From Crossaster papposus (lineage: Eukaryota > Echinodermata > Asteroidea > Velatida > Solasteridae): a stretch of 64,000 nucleotides of DNA. A program made the translations under genes and the position numbers. Shown here piece after piece: positions 1 to 9,879 of this stretch. The notes beneath the pieces were generated by a model that had not been told where the DNA came from, made no database searches, and was given only the letters and a program-made list of their open reading frames with translations. Position 1 is the first letter of the stretch. Every line of letters starts with the position of its first letter. The stretch lies in NCBI GenBank assembly GCA_037893245.1, contig JBAIAA010000741.1:124001-188000 (forward strand), read 5' to 3'.

Positions 1-505
1 ATACAGGTATGTCGGGATGTGTTATAGACAAAAATTAGGATGACGTCTTGGTGATATCATCGGGTGTCATGTGACGTCACATCAAAGGTGCAGTTTTCCC
101 CATAGGATTTGTACACGGTTTTTTCAACTAATATATCTTTGGCACTTGTGTAAATCCATTGACTTCAGACTTGGTACACACATAGACCACCACACACACA
201 TATTGAAAGTAATGTTAGAAACTCGAAACAGCTCTGGTGTTTGTCCACAAACACATGTCTAGTTATGTTATTTTATATTGTTCACTAAGTTTCTCATTTA
301 AATGTTTGTAAACTTGTACCAGCAATATGGAAATAAATGTATGATGAATGAACTTTTGTCGGAACGTTTGTTTAGCTCTATACAGTGTACATAATACATA
401 TACGTTGTATCTGAGATGCTTGCGAACAATTGCCTCGTGTGATTTGACCCTTATTCCTTCCTCAGCCCAGCACCCCCCTAGCCACCCCAACCCACTGACC
501 TCTAT
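1..505. other. intergenic, no gene seen
   Basis: Short open frames here have no recognisable domain, splice context or compositional signal. The stretch is ordinary AT-rich sequence with a small CA-rich patch near 177-200. Confidence 0.6.
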
Positions 506-748
506 ACATGGACAGATCATCATTGTTTCATTTTGAAGTCGGCATGCGGAGAAGTGCAACATGGCGGACCCACGACGTGACTCTGTGAGCCAATGAAATG
601 TCCAGGTGTAGAGTTCAGTTGGTTGGTAAATCCACTGACCTCTACAACTGGACATTTCATTGGCTCACAGCAGTGACGCCATGTTGCACTTCCAGTTCGC
701 GCCGACTTCAAGTGTTAGCACAGCAGAATATGGACAATGATCCGTCCA
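506..748. repeat. imperfect long hairpin (MITE-like inverted repeat)
   Basis: The left side (tgaagtcggc, gaagtgcaacatggcg, gtgagccaatgaaatgtcca) is repeated as its reverse complement on the right (tggacatttcattggctcac, cgccatgttgcacttc, gccgacttca). The core fold covers about 533-714 with the loop near 620. The outer arms are weaker. It is probably a degenerate inverted-repeat transposon; no target duplication was identified. Confidence 0.6.
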
Positions 749-993
749 GGGGCCAATTTCACGGAGCTGCTAAGCACAAAAATTTGCTTAGCACAAAAAC
801 GTCTTGCTCATTAAAAACAAGTTATCAGCCAAAATTCTACGTGTTTTTCATGCTAAGCAAAACACCAGCTGATTATCAATCAAAAACAATAAAGATAACG
901 TGAAAATTTGGTCTGTAACCTTGTTTTTACCAAGGACAAATTTTCATGCTAAGCAAATTTTTGTGCTTAGCATCTCCGTGAAATTGGCCCCTG
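747..993. mobile_element. non-autonomous inverted-repeat element (MITE), 247 bp
   Basis: The ends are CAGGGGCCAATTTC and GAAATTGGCCCCTG, with arms of about 48 bp continuing through tgctaagcacaaaaatttgcttagca on both sides. It has no coding capacity. It directly abuts the hairpin on its left. No convincing target duplication is visible. Confidence 0.75.
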
Positions 994-1482
994 GTGTTGA
1001 GGTCAGTGCCCCAACCCTAGACTTGGTGCCAAGTCGGTAATAGCGGTCCACTCGGTATATACAGGGGAGAGGTTGCGGTTGCCTCGTTCCCAATTTCGAA
1101 GTTAGATCTGTCGCAATTAACTCGGCACGTTACTAGTCTTAAACCAGCCGTGCCGATGAATTTCGACTGAAATACACGGATGAAACCCGACTATCTAACG
1201 ACTTGTCATCAAGTCTACCCCAACCCCAACACACACATGTAAACGACCGAGGATCCCCTAGGCCTACTAGTAGAAAACTGTTAGTTAGGGTGATATTTGT
1301 CTGTGTGATCACTAATTAGGACTTGATTCTCGGTATAATTACCCATTTGACACTATCGTGTACGATATAGTTTTGGTAATGACAATGATGTATATTACTC
1401 TAACAAAAAAAACTTTTTAAAATCTAATCAGCCGGACAGAATCCTTCTGTTCCACTTGTATGTCAGCGGCCACATACCCACA
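994..1482. other. upstream region of the EGF-like gene
   Basis: No gene is visible. This should contain the promoter and 5' UTR of the gene starting at 1483, but I see no clear TATA box or other defined site. The reading frame stays open back to about 1456 without another ATG. Confidence 0.4.
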
Positions 1483-1697
1483 ATGCATCGTTTCGTCAGG
1501 CCACCCACCGCCCTGCTGATCCTGAGTCTGTACTTCGTCGTCCAGGTTTTATACGCTGATGACGTCTTTCGTTTCCGGTCGCGGCAACCCGACTACCTCC
1601 AACCGGTTGTACGCAGCACCAGAGTCCGGCGCATGGCCTTTTCTCCGGGACCACCCACGGTCCCGCCGCCACCGCCTCTGCGCGACTGCCCATGCAG
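1483..1697 (+). CDS. EGF-like gene exon 1
   Basis: Encodes the signal peptide, the RVRR site and the proline-rich linker. The donor is gcag|gtatgg. The exon ends two bases into a serine codon. The ATG at 1483 is preferred because the hydrophobic core follows it at once. Confidence 0.7.
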
Positions 1698-2702
1698 GTA
1701 TGGGCGCTGAAAAAGGCGGGGGCGGGGTGGTGGTACGGGGCACGTCCCCGACCCCCGACCCCCGACCCCCCCCCCCCCCCCCCCCCCCCCCCAGGGGGCT
1801 CCCTCATTTCCCCCTTTTACTCCCCCTTTCCCCCTTCCCCTCCCCTTCCCCTCCCCCACCGAGGCATCCCTCTTAATTTCCATAATTATGGAAGGGCAGT
1901 AGACTTTTTAAACCCGATCAGTGGCCCCCTCGCACGTTCCTTATAGATTGAGAAATCGCATAATTCACGATATTATATTATGAGCAAACAAATTATAAGT
2001 AAATATTTTGGATTTTTTTTCAGCTCCAATCCGTGTTTAAATGGAGGCGTGTGTATCTCTGAACCTGGTAGCGTACCAAACACTGTGGACTTCGAATGCA
2101 TCTGCCGAGAGAATTGGAACGGGACTACTTGTGACGTGTGCCTCACCGGAAGTAAGAAAACTTACAATTACAAAAATTACAAAATTACAAAACACCCCCC
2201 CCCCCCCCCAGTAACATAACAGACACGCCCTCAAGTAGGAACCAGTCTACTTCGCCATGTCAAATCCACTTTACAGATTTCTTTGAAGGAAACGGGCATT
2301 CTGGGTAGCGTACCATGACCGTTTAAATTGCATAGAGCGCAGCATATAGGAAGTCACCAGCTCCGCGGCTTAGCTATAGCTAGTTTAAACCCTTAATTAA
2401 TATTCATCAAGGAAGACATGGTAATAATTGGCAAATAACTTTAGTTCATTGCCTTCAATTTTATCCTCAAGTTACAAAAGTGAAGATTTTACCTTGCTTT
2501 CAATTTAATATGACCGACTCGTGAATCAAGCCAATATTCATTAATTTTGTTGTTATTTTATTTTCTTCAAGGCCCGCTTTGTAGTAACTCTTGCCTGCCG
2601 TATCGCTATAACGACATCTGTAATGATGGCGGCGTGGGCTCGTACGACGTCAAATGTCCCCTGGGTACCGACTGTAAGGATTGTTTCTCCCGGTGCATAT
2701 GA
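1483..2702 (+). CDS. small secreted EGF-like protein (three exons)
   Basis: Exons 1483-1697, 2024-2151 and 2572-2702 join in phase (2, then 1) into 157 codons plus TGA. Both introns are GT-AG. Residues 1-25 form a signal peptide with the hydrophobic core ALLILSLYFVVQVL. Residues 47-50 are RVRR, a furin-type site, followed by a proline-rich linker with PPPPP near 61-65. Residues about 69-112 are an EGF-like module: cysteine pairs around NPCLNGGVC, then ECICRENWNGTTC. The last exon adds a second cysteine-rich segment with seven Cys and no family I recognise. There is no membrane segment after the signal, so a secreted, possibly proteolytically matured product is inferred. It could be a fragment of a longer EGF protein, but the stop and the nearby polyadenylation signal argue it is complete. 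The role is unknown. Confidence 0.72.
1766..1792 (+). repeat. poly(C) run in a C-rich intron
   Basis: About 27 C after a short CCCCCGA repeat, then a C/T-rich stretch to about 1862. It lies in intron 1 of the EGF-like gene and creates spurious proline- or glycine-rich open frames on both strands. Confidence 0.9.
2024..2151 (+). CDS. EGF-like gene exon 2 (EGF module)
   Basis: The acceptor is a T-run followed by cag|ctcc, the donor gga a|gtaaga. The exon holds the core of the EGF fold, including CLNGGVC and the C-x-C...C pattern after it. Confidence 0.75.
2572..2702 (+). CDS. EGF-like gene exon 3 (cysteine-rich tail)
   Basis: The acceptor is ttcttcaag|gcccg and the stop is TGA at 2700-2702. 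The exon encodes seven cysteines in 43 residues. The exon-end phases match exon 2. Confidence 0.68.
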
Positions 2703-2841
2703 TCATTGGCAAAAAGGAAATTGGGCCGTCTCTACTCCTAAATCTTCAATTTGGACGACTGTCGCTTATATTTAGAACTGAATGTGGAGGTATCTGTACC
2801 GGTATTACGCAGTGACTTCTTAGTTCTTACAGTTATAATTT

Positions 2842-2847
2842 AATAAA
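2842..2847 (+). terminator. polyadenylation signal AATAAA
   Basis: An AATAAA hexamer 140 bp after the EGF-like stop codon is the nearest plausible poly(A) signal for that gene. Confidence 0.5.
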
Positions 2848-3934
2848 AGATTAGTTTATTTTTGTAAGATGTCATTTCTTTAAGTAGTGGTACGGTGTAT
2901 ACAGTTAATTATACCGCAGTGTTTAAGCATGCTATTAAGAAAAGTCGGGGTCATCTCTGATAAGGAATAGGACAGTTACCCTACCATCCACACCGTCACC
3001 CCTCCCCACCCCTCCCCACCCCTCCCCACCCCTCCCACCCCTCCCCACCCCTCCCACCCCTCCCCCCCAGCCAATCATTTTGTCAACCTCAATATGCAAC
3101 CACTGTTATCACCTACTCCAAGTTCCATCCACCTTTGCTCACCCTAACCTCATTTTTTCCAACTCCAATCGCCTCACTATACCTTTGACCTTACCCCTTC
3201 TCACTCGACTCCAACTTCCCACCCACCTTCCATCGTGAGCAGCCGGAATTAAATGCGCCCCCTCCCATGTAATATCCTTAATTATTGTTTCCACCCTACC
3301 CTACCTATGCTAATTAATTCAGCCTTTATTTAAAAAAACAAAAACAAAAGGCGTCAGTGCTTTACTGTGCAGAGTTTTTAATATGCGTGCATTGCAGTAA
3401 TATAATACTTATTTAATACAATGTACTAGGAATATATCCGTTAGTCTAATCAACACTTGATAGATTATTGCAATGTACAATGACAACAAACCTGACGTTA
3501 TTAGCAATGTACGTTTAGTTAGGTCTATGATGTAATCCACAACACATGAAATCAAGATTCGTGGGCTGTGTTTTTACATAACAAACGACGGATCCTTTTC
3601 TGCATAACAAAAAACGATTACAAGATTTATCTAACGAATAAAACACCCTTTTCGTTTAAAATAAAATAAAGTACAGATGTTTCAAGACTGTATAGGCCTA
3701 CATGCAATTTTGTATCAGGCATAGTACATTATTTAGTATTTATTAAGTGATTAACTGATATTTTGCTTATAAACATGAAGGCGCTATAGCTACACGTGAT
3801 TTTGACAGTGTCGCAGACGAGTCCTTGTTATAAAAGACTTCCCGTCGAAATTTAAGCAGTTTTTACTGCTGTTGTAATTGTCGCGATACCCGCAAAAAGA
3901 CTTGGCAACTACAGTTACGCGTTCCTGAAATGTA
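2848..3934. other. intergenic region between convergent genes
   Basis: No gene is visible. It lies between the 3' ends of the EGF-like (+) and C1q (-) genes. It contains the CCTCCCCACC array and otherwise low-complexity AT-rich sequence. Confidence 0.55.
3000..3069 (+). repeat. tandem cctccccacc repeat
   Basis: About seven imperfect copies of a 9-10 bp C-rich unit in intergenic DNA downstream of the EGF-like gene. Confidence 0.85.
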
Positions 3935-3940
3935 TTTATT
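3935..3940 (-). terminator. AATAAA overlapping the C1q stop codon
   Basis: On the minus strand the last codons read GCC CAA TAA ATA, so the stop TAA sits inside the hexamer AATAAA. If used, the 3' UTR would be only about 15-30 nt. Another minus-strand AATAAA lies near 3740. Confidence 0.45.
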
Positions 3941-4754
3941 GGGCGTAAAGAAGGAAGCCGCTAAATGAGGTGTAGTGATGGCTGGAATAACTCTCCGCTT
4001 TACCTTGCATTGTAAGATGCACCGTGTCCCCTCCCTGCAAAACCAGCACCGCGCTCCCAGACACCTGCTGAGCAGGACCCGAATCGCCGCTACGCCCAGA
4101 GACGACCCAGCCTTCATTTTTCCTGAGATAAACCCAAAGGGCGTTGCCAGAAGCTTTCAACACGGAAAACGTGAACACGTAGGTGCCTGACACAGTACAC
4201 GTAAACGTGCCGGTCTCCAGATCGAAGGTGGTACCCGGCAGAAGCGTCTCGGTATCCTCGAAGGACAAGCGGGTGAGGTAATCCGAAGACAAATGTGAAA
4301 AGCTCGTTCTCGTCACGGTGAATGCTACTTGCTGGCTGGAGGACTCATCCGATGTTCCCCCTGGCTCACCCTTCTGACCTTTGACACCAGTTTCTCCAGT
4401 GGGTCCAACGGAACCCGGTGGACCTCTCGGACCTATCTTGCCAGGCTGGCCTATCCCATCGTCACCTTTAGGCCCAGCGTCCCCAGATGCTCCCCGCTCA
4501 CCCATTAGACCAATTGGTCCAATCTCGCCATTTTGACCTGGCTGACCTGCATCACCCTTTGACCCCGGAAGTCCATGCTGACCTGGTACTCCAGGAATTG
4601 CAGCCGTCCCCTGGCAGCACGTTTGACACGCGCACACCTGAGACGCAGGACCATCACCGTCCGAAGCAACCGGCCCAGTGACGGAAGCTCGGAGCTTGAC
4701 AGAGTTACTAAGAAGGAGGGCGAATGAAAGAACGGTTGCCACAAAGATCTGCAT
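3936..4754 (-). CDS. secreted collagen-like C1q-domain protein
   Basis: A single open frame of 272 aa. Residues 1-24 are a signal peptide (hydrophobic ATVLSFALLL). A cysteine cluster CACQTCC at about 41-47 probably disulphide-links subunits. Residues about 53-132 are Gly-X-Y collagen triplets with one phase break near GIGQPG, which should form a triple-helical stalk. Residues about 142-272 are a C1q globular domain with the usual features: F near the start, GTYVFTFSV, a central W, VLQGGD near the end, and FSGFLLY as the last strand. Trimeric extracellular proteins of this family act as soluble pattern-recognition or matrix ligands; the target here is unknown. The ORF has no intron, but ttttaacag precedes the ATG, so an upstream non-coding exon is possible. 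Its neighbour across the intergenic gap is convergent. Confidence 0.92.
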   Translation of the reverse strand: MQIFVATVLSFALLLSNSVKLRASVTGPVASDGDGPASQVCACQTCCQGTAAIPGVPGQHGLPGSKGDAGQPGQNGEIGPIGLMGERGASGDAGPKGDDGIGQPGKIGPRGPPGSVGPTGETGVKGQKGEPGGTSDESSSQQVAFTVTRTSFSHLSSDYLTRLSFEDTETLLPGTTFDLETGTFTCTVSGTYVFTFSVLKASGNALWVYLRKNEGWVVSGRSGDSGPAQQVSGSAVLVLQGGDTVHLTMQGKAESYSSHHYTSFSGFLLYAQ

Positions 4755-5185
4755 CTGTTAAAATGTGAGAAAACAAAAATGGGAAAATGTTGTCAGAGCT
4801 GCCGAAACTTGCGGATCATTCGCCCGCCGACCGGGGAACTATAAGCCAACGTTTGATACAGATTTATAATACTAGAGATTTGAGAAGTTAACTTCCGTTG
4901 AGTGTTTGCGGTGTTCCATTTTATTCCAATCCAATCTTGAACCACGCGCGCACATCATGTTTAAATTGACATAATTCTCTCTAGTTAGCACAAAGATTGG
5001 TTACGTCATTGAAAGAAAATTATTATGAAGTTGGACTGACAAGAGAGGAATTTATGGGACCGAAACTCCTTTATTAAAATGGTTTTCGCCACGGACAAAA
5101 CTTAGAATTCTGTGCAAACATTTTTGCCTACTTTGCCTCATTTTCACGGACACGGCTGTTTGCAAAGGAATGTTTTTTTTGGTAT

Positions 5186-5292
5186 TAAGCAATTATTGAT
5201 GGTCTTAACTCAAGCAATAAATAAAAAATAAAAAATATATTATTGGATAAAAGACCTTCGAGGTCGTGCCCCCCCCCCCCCCCCCCCCCCCT
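5186..5292 (+). repeat. dispersed repeat ending in poly(C), copy A
   Basis: About 85 bp starting attaagcaattattgatggt and ending gaggtcgtg, followed at once by a run of about 22 C. It matches 6294-6414 almost base for base, including the junction with poly(C). Confidence 0.8.
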
Positions 5293-5699
5293 CGAGGAAC
5301 AAAACTATGAAACAAATTTGAAGCAGGTTGTTAAAAAAAAAAACACCGTGTCGAAATTTCAGCTGGTTAGATTTAATATGTGTACTACCTTGCAAATGCT
5401 GTGTGGACTTGCAAACAAAATTAAAGATGTCCACACAATACACAAACTGAAAACCCTGTGTGCACTTAGTCGCGTCCACACAAGGTTTTTCCCTTTTTGA
5501 CAAAGAGTTTTTAAGGTAAAAAGGGCCGGGTTATATTTTAGAAAAGTTAAGAGGAACACTTTAAGGTATAACAGTGGGTGAAGAAAATTTGTATTATTTG
5601 TGTGAAATTTGTTTCCAGATTCTTAACTACACGAATTAATTTAAAGAAATGTCCACACAAGTAATATTTAATTGCACCTCTGTGTGTTTGGTGGTGTAC

Positions 5700-5798
5700 G
5701 TAGGTAGCCATTTTCGTGTCCCCGTAACATGTTAGGTCCCCAGTAATTAGGTAGCCATTTTCGTGTCAGTGTAACATTTTGGGTCTCCAGTAAGGTTA
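5700..5798 (+). repeat. 50-bp tandem duplication
   Basis: Two copies of a unit beginning gtagccattttcgtgtc and ending near ccagtaa, diverged by a few substitutions. Confidence 0.7.
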
Positions 5799-6293
5799 AA
5801 GTGGGTTAGGGTATAATGAAAGAAAATGGAGAAGATAAATTAGAGTGATGTTGAAAATATTAGATCAAAATAATTTAGAGTTTAGATAGATTTTCCTTTA
5901 GCACACAAACCCTATGAAATGTCCCTATAACTTCATGTACTAAAAGAAAGTGTGTATGTTCACCTGTAAAGCATGAAGTTTATCTTTTTCCTCGACGCAA
6001 TGATATACAGTACAGTCGCAACCTTTGCAGGAAAATGAAAATTCCTCTTTTCTCTAAAATGACAGCATACTAACAGCTGAATGATTTCACAGAATGCTAG
6101 ATCCTGGTATTCTTACCTTATCGAGTAGGATAGTTTGATACTTTTAGTTTCATTCTTTTAAGGTTGGACAATAATTTGCATTTATCTTTAACATTTATTA
6201 AGTTATTCTGAAAATCAATTTGGATAAAATGCCTTTTTTATTTGTTTTAGCAACCTAAATGGTATGTGCAGTTCCTTTCAGCCGGATGCGCAT

Positions 6294-6414
6294 TAAGCAA
6301 TTATTGATGGTCTAAACTCAAGCAATAAATACAAAATAAAAAATATATTATTGGATAAATAACCTCCGAGGTCGTGCGCCCCCCCCCCCCCCCCCCCCCC
6401 TCCCCCCCCCCCCC
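6294..6414 (+). repeat. dispersed repeat ending in poly(C), copy B
   Basis: Second copy of the attaagcaattattgatggt repeat, again with a C tract (interrupted by one T) directly after the gaggtcgtg end. Confidence 0.8.
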
Positions 6415-7762
6415 GTATTTACGCCACTGTCTGTTAGAAAAAAATATTAAAGACCCACCTTGCTCTTGCAATCGGTTGTCTGTGGTGGTCATCTGAAAGT
6501 GAAGATGAGCCAAGTCGTTGTGTGGAATAAATGCGGCCGCTCCTGCCTTAAAACTAGCCATCAATTTCCTGAGCAGTGACTGAGGAACTTGGCCCAGTTT
6601 GTGATTGGCCCCTGCGCGCTGTCAATCACACGCTTCATATTCATGAGACGGAATTTACATATTGCCACACGTGAAATCTCAACTCTTGTAGTATCCGTCG
6701 CTGACAATGAAATAGCCACATCTTATTGGTGGGTAGTTTTAGATGTCGGTGACACATCCAAAACACGTGATTCGTGATTGACATACACAACGTATCCAAT
6801 CACAGACCACTATCTTTCAGTGATCACCGACTTGTTGGGTGACTGACCCTGATTGGTGGATAATATCTAGCCTTTTGTGTCAGGGAGAGAAAAAACCGCA
6901 CGAATCGTCCGTCTTTAAAAATACTATTTTTATGACACCTCCAGCGCCAAGTATGGGCGGTGGGACTGAGCGAAACTCTAATATGGTGTACTTGGCCCCT
7001 CAACTTGATTTACTAGTGTACCCCCCCCCCCCCCCCCCGCTCGCCGCCTCGCTCTTGCTTGCTCGCTCGCCGGCCGCGAAATATTTTTTCCCAAACGACA
7101 TCGTCATAGTTTTTAACGCATCTGATTTGTTGTTTAACATCTATGTCATCCATGTCGCATTGATTGATAATTTTGAGTATTTCTGAAGAATTATCGCTAG
7201 ACGCCAATGTCACGTGACTAAAACTGGAGGAATTACTCCAGTTTCCGAAAATGTCCGAAGTTTTCCAAACACGTTGTATTGACGGTCGGGTATTATCGTT
7301 AATGTTCGCGATGCTCGAGTGTTTCCGGGAGTGGTGGTAATTGGTTAAAACAACGTTAACAAAATATAATGTCTATATAACTCTTTTCCGGTAAGCATAA
7401 AATAAAACTCGTATTGGCAAATATCAACACCAGACGAAATGCCTAATATCACATTGCAGTCATAGTGGGTTTTTTTAGGGGAAGAGCCGTTATAATTTGA
7501 ATATTGTTGCGCCGTCGGTGTATTGCGCCATTATCTATTTTTGTACCCGGCGGTAATATCCGGGTGGCGTATAGAGGTCAGTGATCCTGACAAGTAGAAT
7601 TTGTATTGAGAATTTGTATTAAAAATAAACAGCGCCACCCAGCGGCTTGATTTGGGTGATTGATTGTGTGCCGTATGCGTACCGTTGCGAGGGTAGGGAC
7701 ATTTTTGTTTGTTTTTGATTAGGCTACACGACTTTTAAATTGGTTATTTTAGGGTTAGGGTT

Positions 7763-7798
7763 TAGCCCAGGTGGACTGACGTCGTCCAACCTGGGCTA
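7763..7798. repeat. short hairpin
   Basis: tagcccaggtggac pairs with gtccaacctgggcta (one bulge) around an 8-base loop. No function assigned. Confidence 0.5.
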
Positions 7799-8284
7799 GG
7801 GTTAAGTTAATAACAGGTAATTAACATAGTACAGGCTTACAGTTACAGTCGGGGTATTGCATTTTTTTTGGGGGGGGGGGGGGGGGGGGGGGGAGGCGGG
7901 GAAGGACAATTGCATTCGGACATCTGAGAGTGAGAGTGAGAACTTTGTTTATCTTCATATTGTTTCTAAATATACTTTTTAGCGCGAAGGGGACAATTTG
8001 AGGTTTAATGCATGTTGCTATGGGCGGCTCGCCCCTTCGTGACATGCCGACCTTGTTCACGGGGCAACAAGAACTTTCCTCCACGTGGTAACAAATGAAA
8101 TGTTAATTTAAAAAATATTTCTGAAGTTTTGTGATACTGAATGTTGAGGCCTCTTTGATTTGAGGCTAGTAAGTGGCTACATACCAACGTGACTAGGGTT
8201 CATTTGCAGGGGGGCACCTTGGGTGCACCAATTTTTAAAGGAGGCCACTGAATGACAACTGATAATTGTGTTTGTGTGCAATTT

Positions 8285-8360
8285 CAAATGGGGTTGGGGG
8301 GTGGGGGGGGGTGGGGGGGTGGGGGGGGGGGGGGGGGTGGGGGGGGTGGGGGGGGGGGCA
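8285..8360 (+). repeat. long poly(G) tract with T interruptions
   Basis: About 75 bases that are almost all G, broken by single T, immediately before the MRPL24 minisatellite. A strong G-quadruplex-type sequence by composition. Confidence 0.9.
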
Positions 8361-8460
8361 CACCCTGGGGGCACGGACCACCGAAGGGGGTCAGGTGGGG
8401 GTACGCCACTGGCCACAGAATTCAGCTAGATCATTTTGTTTACCTGCAGTAAGTAATTAA

Positions 8461-9669
8461 GCCGGTTCTCTAACAGTATTCATCATGGTGCGACTGACGG
8501 ATCAAGGGGGGTCAGGTAGGGTACGTCACTGGCTACAGAATTCAGCTAGATCATTTTGTTTACCTGCAGTAAGTAATTAAGTCGGTTCTCTAACAGCATT
8601 CATCATGGTGCGACTGACGGATCAAGGGGGGTCAGGTGGGGGTACGCCACTGGCTACAGAATTCAGCTAGATCATTTTGTTTACCTGCAGTAAGTAATTA
8701 AGCCGGTTCTCTAACAGCATTCATCATGGTGCGACTGACGGATCAAGGGGGGTCAGGTGGGGGTACGCCACTGGCCACAGAATTCAGCTAGATCATTTTG
8801 TTTACCTGCAGTAAGTAATTAAGTCGGTTCTCTAACAGCATTCATCATGGTGCGACTGACGGATCAAGGGGGGTCAGGTGGGGGTACGCCACTGGCTACA
8901 GAATTCAGCTAGATCATTTTGTTTACCTGCAGTAAGTAATTAAGTCTGTTCACTAACAGCATTCATCATGGTGCGACTGACGGATCAAGGGGGGTCAGGT
9001 GGGGGTACGCCACTGGCCACAGAATTCAGCTAGATCATTTTGTTTACCTGCAGTAAGTAATTAAGTCGGTTCTCTAACAGCATTCATCATGGTGCGACTG
9101 ACGGATCAAGGGGGGTCAGGTGGGGGTACGCCACTGGCTACAGAATTCAGCTAGATCATTTTGTTTACCTGCAGTAAGTAATTAAGCCGGTTCTCTAACA
9201 GCATTCATCATGGTGCGACTGACGGATCAAGGGGGGTCAGGTGGGGGTACGTCACTGGCTACAGAATTCAGCTAGATCATTTTGTTTACCTGCAGTAAGT
9301 AATTAAGTCGGTTCTCTAACAGCATTCATCATGGTACGACTGACGGATCAAGGGGGGTCAGGTAGGGTACGCCACTGGCTACAGAATTCAGCAAGATCAT
9401 TTTGTTTACCTGCAGTAAGTAATTAAGTCTGTTCACTAACAGCATTCATCATGGTGCGACTGACGGATCAAGGGGGGTCAGGTAGGGGTACGCCACTGGC
9501 TACAGAATTCAGCTAGATCATTTTGTTTACCTGCAGTAAGTAATTAAGTCGGTTCTCTAACAGCATTCATCATGGTGCGACTGACGGATCAAGGGGGGTC
9601 AGGTAGGGGTACGTCACTGGCTACAGAATTCAGCTAGATCATTTTGTTTGTTCTCTAACAGCATTCATC
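8461..9669 (+). repeat. 121-bp minisatellite derived from the first MRPL24 coding exon boundary
   Basis: Ten units, with unit ATGs at 8485, 8605, 8726, 8847, 8968, 9089, 9210, 9331, 9451 and 9572. Each carries ctaacag, a leader, ATG and the codons MVRLTD of the real gene, then diverges to a stop 22 codons in. Each unit also has a GTAAGT donor in ctgcagtaagtaatt. The real exon at 9670 is the eleventh copy of the shared segment. The last unit lacks about 23 bp, which shortens the final spacing to 98. Units are nearly identical. Confidence 0.92.
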
Positions 9670-9879
9670 ATGGTGCGACTGACGGATCTCCTGCTGATGG
9701 CTCGTCGTGCGTCTGGGCAGAGGCAGAAGCCCGCATGGCATCGTATCAACCGACACTACCGCTATGTCATGTCGCGACCCTGGACCATCCAAGCCCAGAT
9801 TGCTAACTTGCCGGGACGGGACCGCAACAAGGTGCAAGTGGAGCCCATCCGCAACTGGAAGTTCTTCAATGGAGACCTC
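9670..9879 (+). CDS. MRPL24: MRPL24 exon with start codon
   Basis: 70 codons, phase 0 end at ctc|gtaagt. Encodes the basic N-terminal region through NWKFFNGDL. Confidence 0.93.

Larger units (their letters stand above)
4755..8284. other. 3.5-kb region without a supported gene
   Basis: Contains the two poly(C)-tailed repeats, short direct repeats and a hairpin. 6580-6850 has several CCAAT/ATTGG motifs and could be promoter DNA, but no transcript can be assigned. A 66-codon minus-strand frame at 7013-7213 runs into a poly(G) tract and is not credible as a complete gene. Confidence 0.5.

Noticed and set aside
1559-1883. Proline-rich (+) and glycine-rich (-) open frames
   Set aside because: They exist only because of C/G runs in an intron.
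7013-7213. Minus-strand frame MTLASSDNSSEILKIINQ...
   Set aside because: It runs into a poly(G) tract after about 55 codons, with no domain, no splice partner found and no support beyond composition.
8461-9669. Regular array that might be taken for a CRISPR
   Set aside because: Units are contiguous 121-bp copies without unique spacers, in eukaryotic DNA, and derive from the MRPL24 exon boundary.
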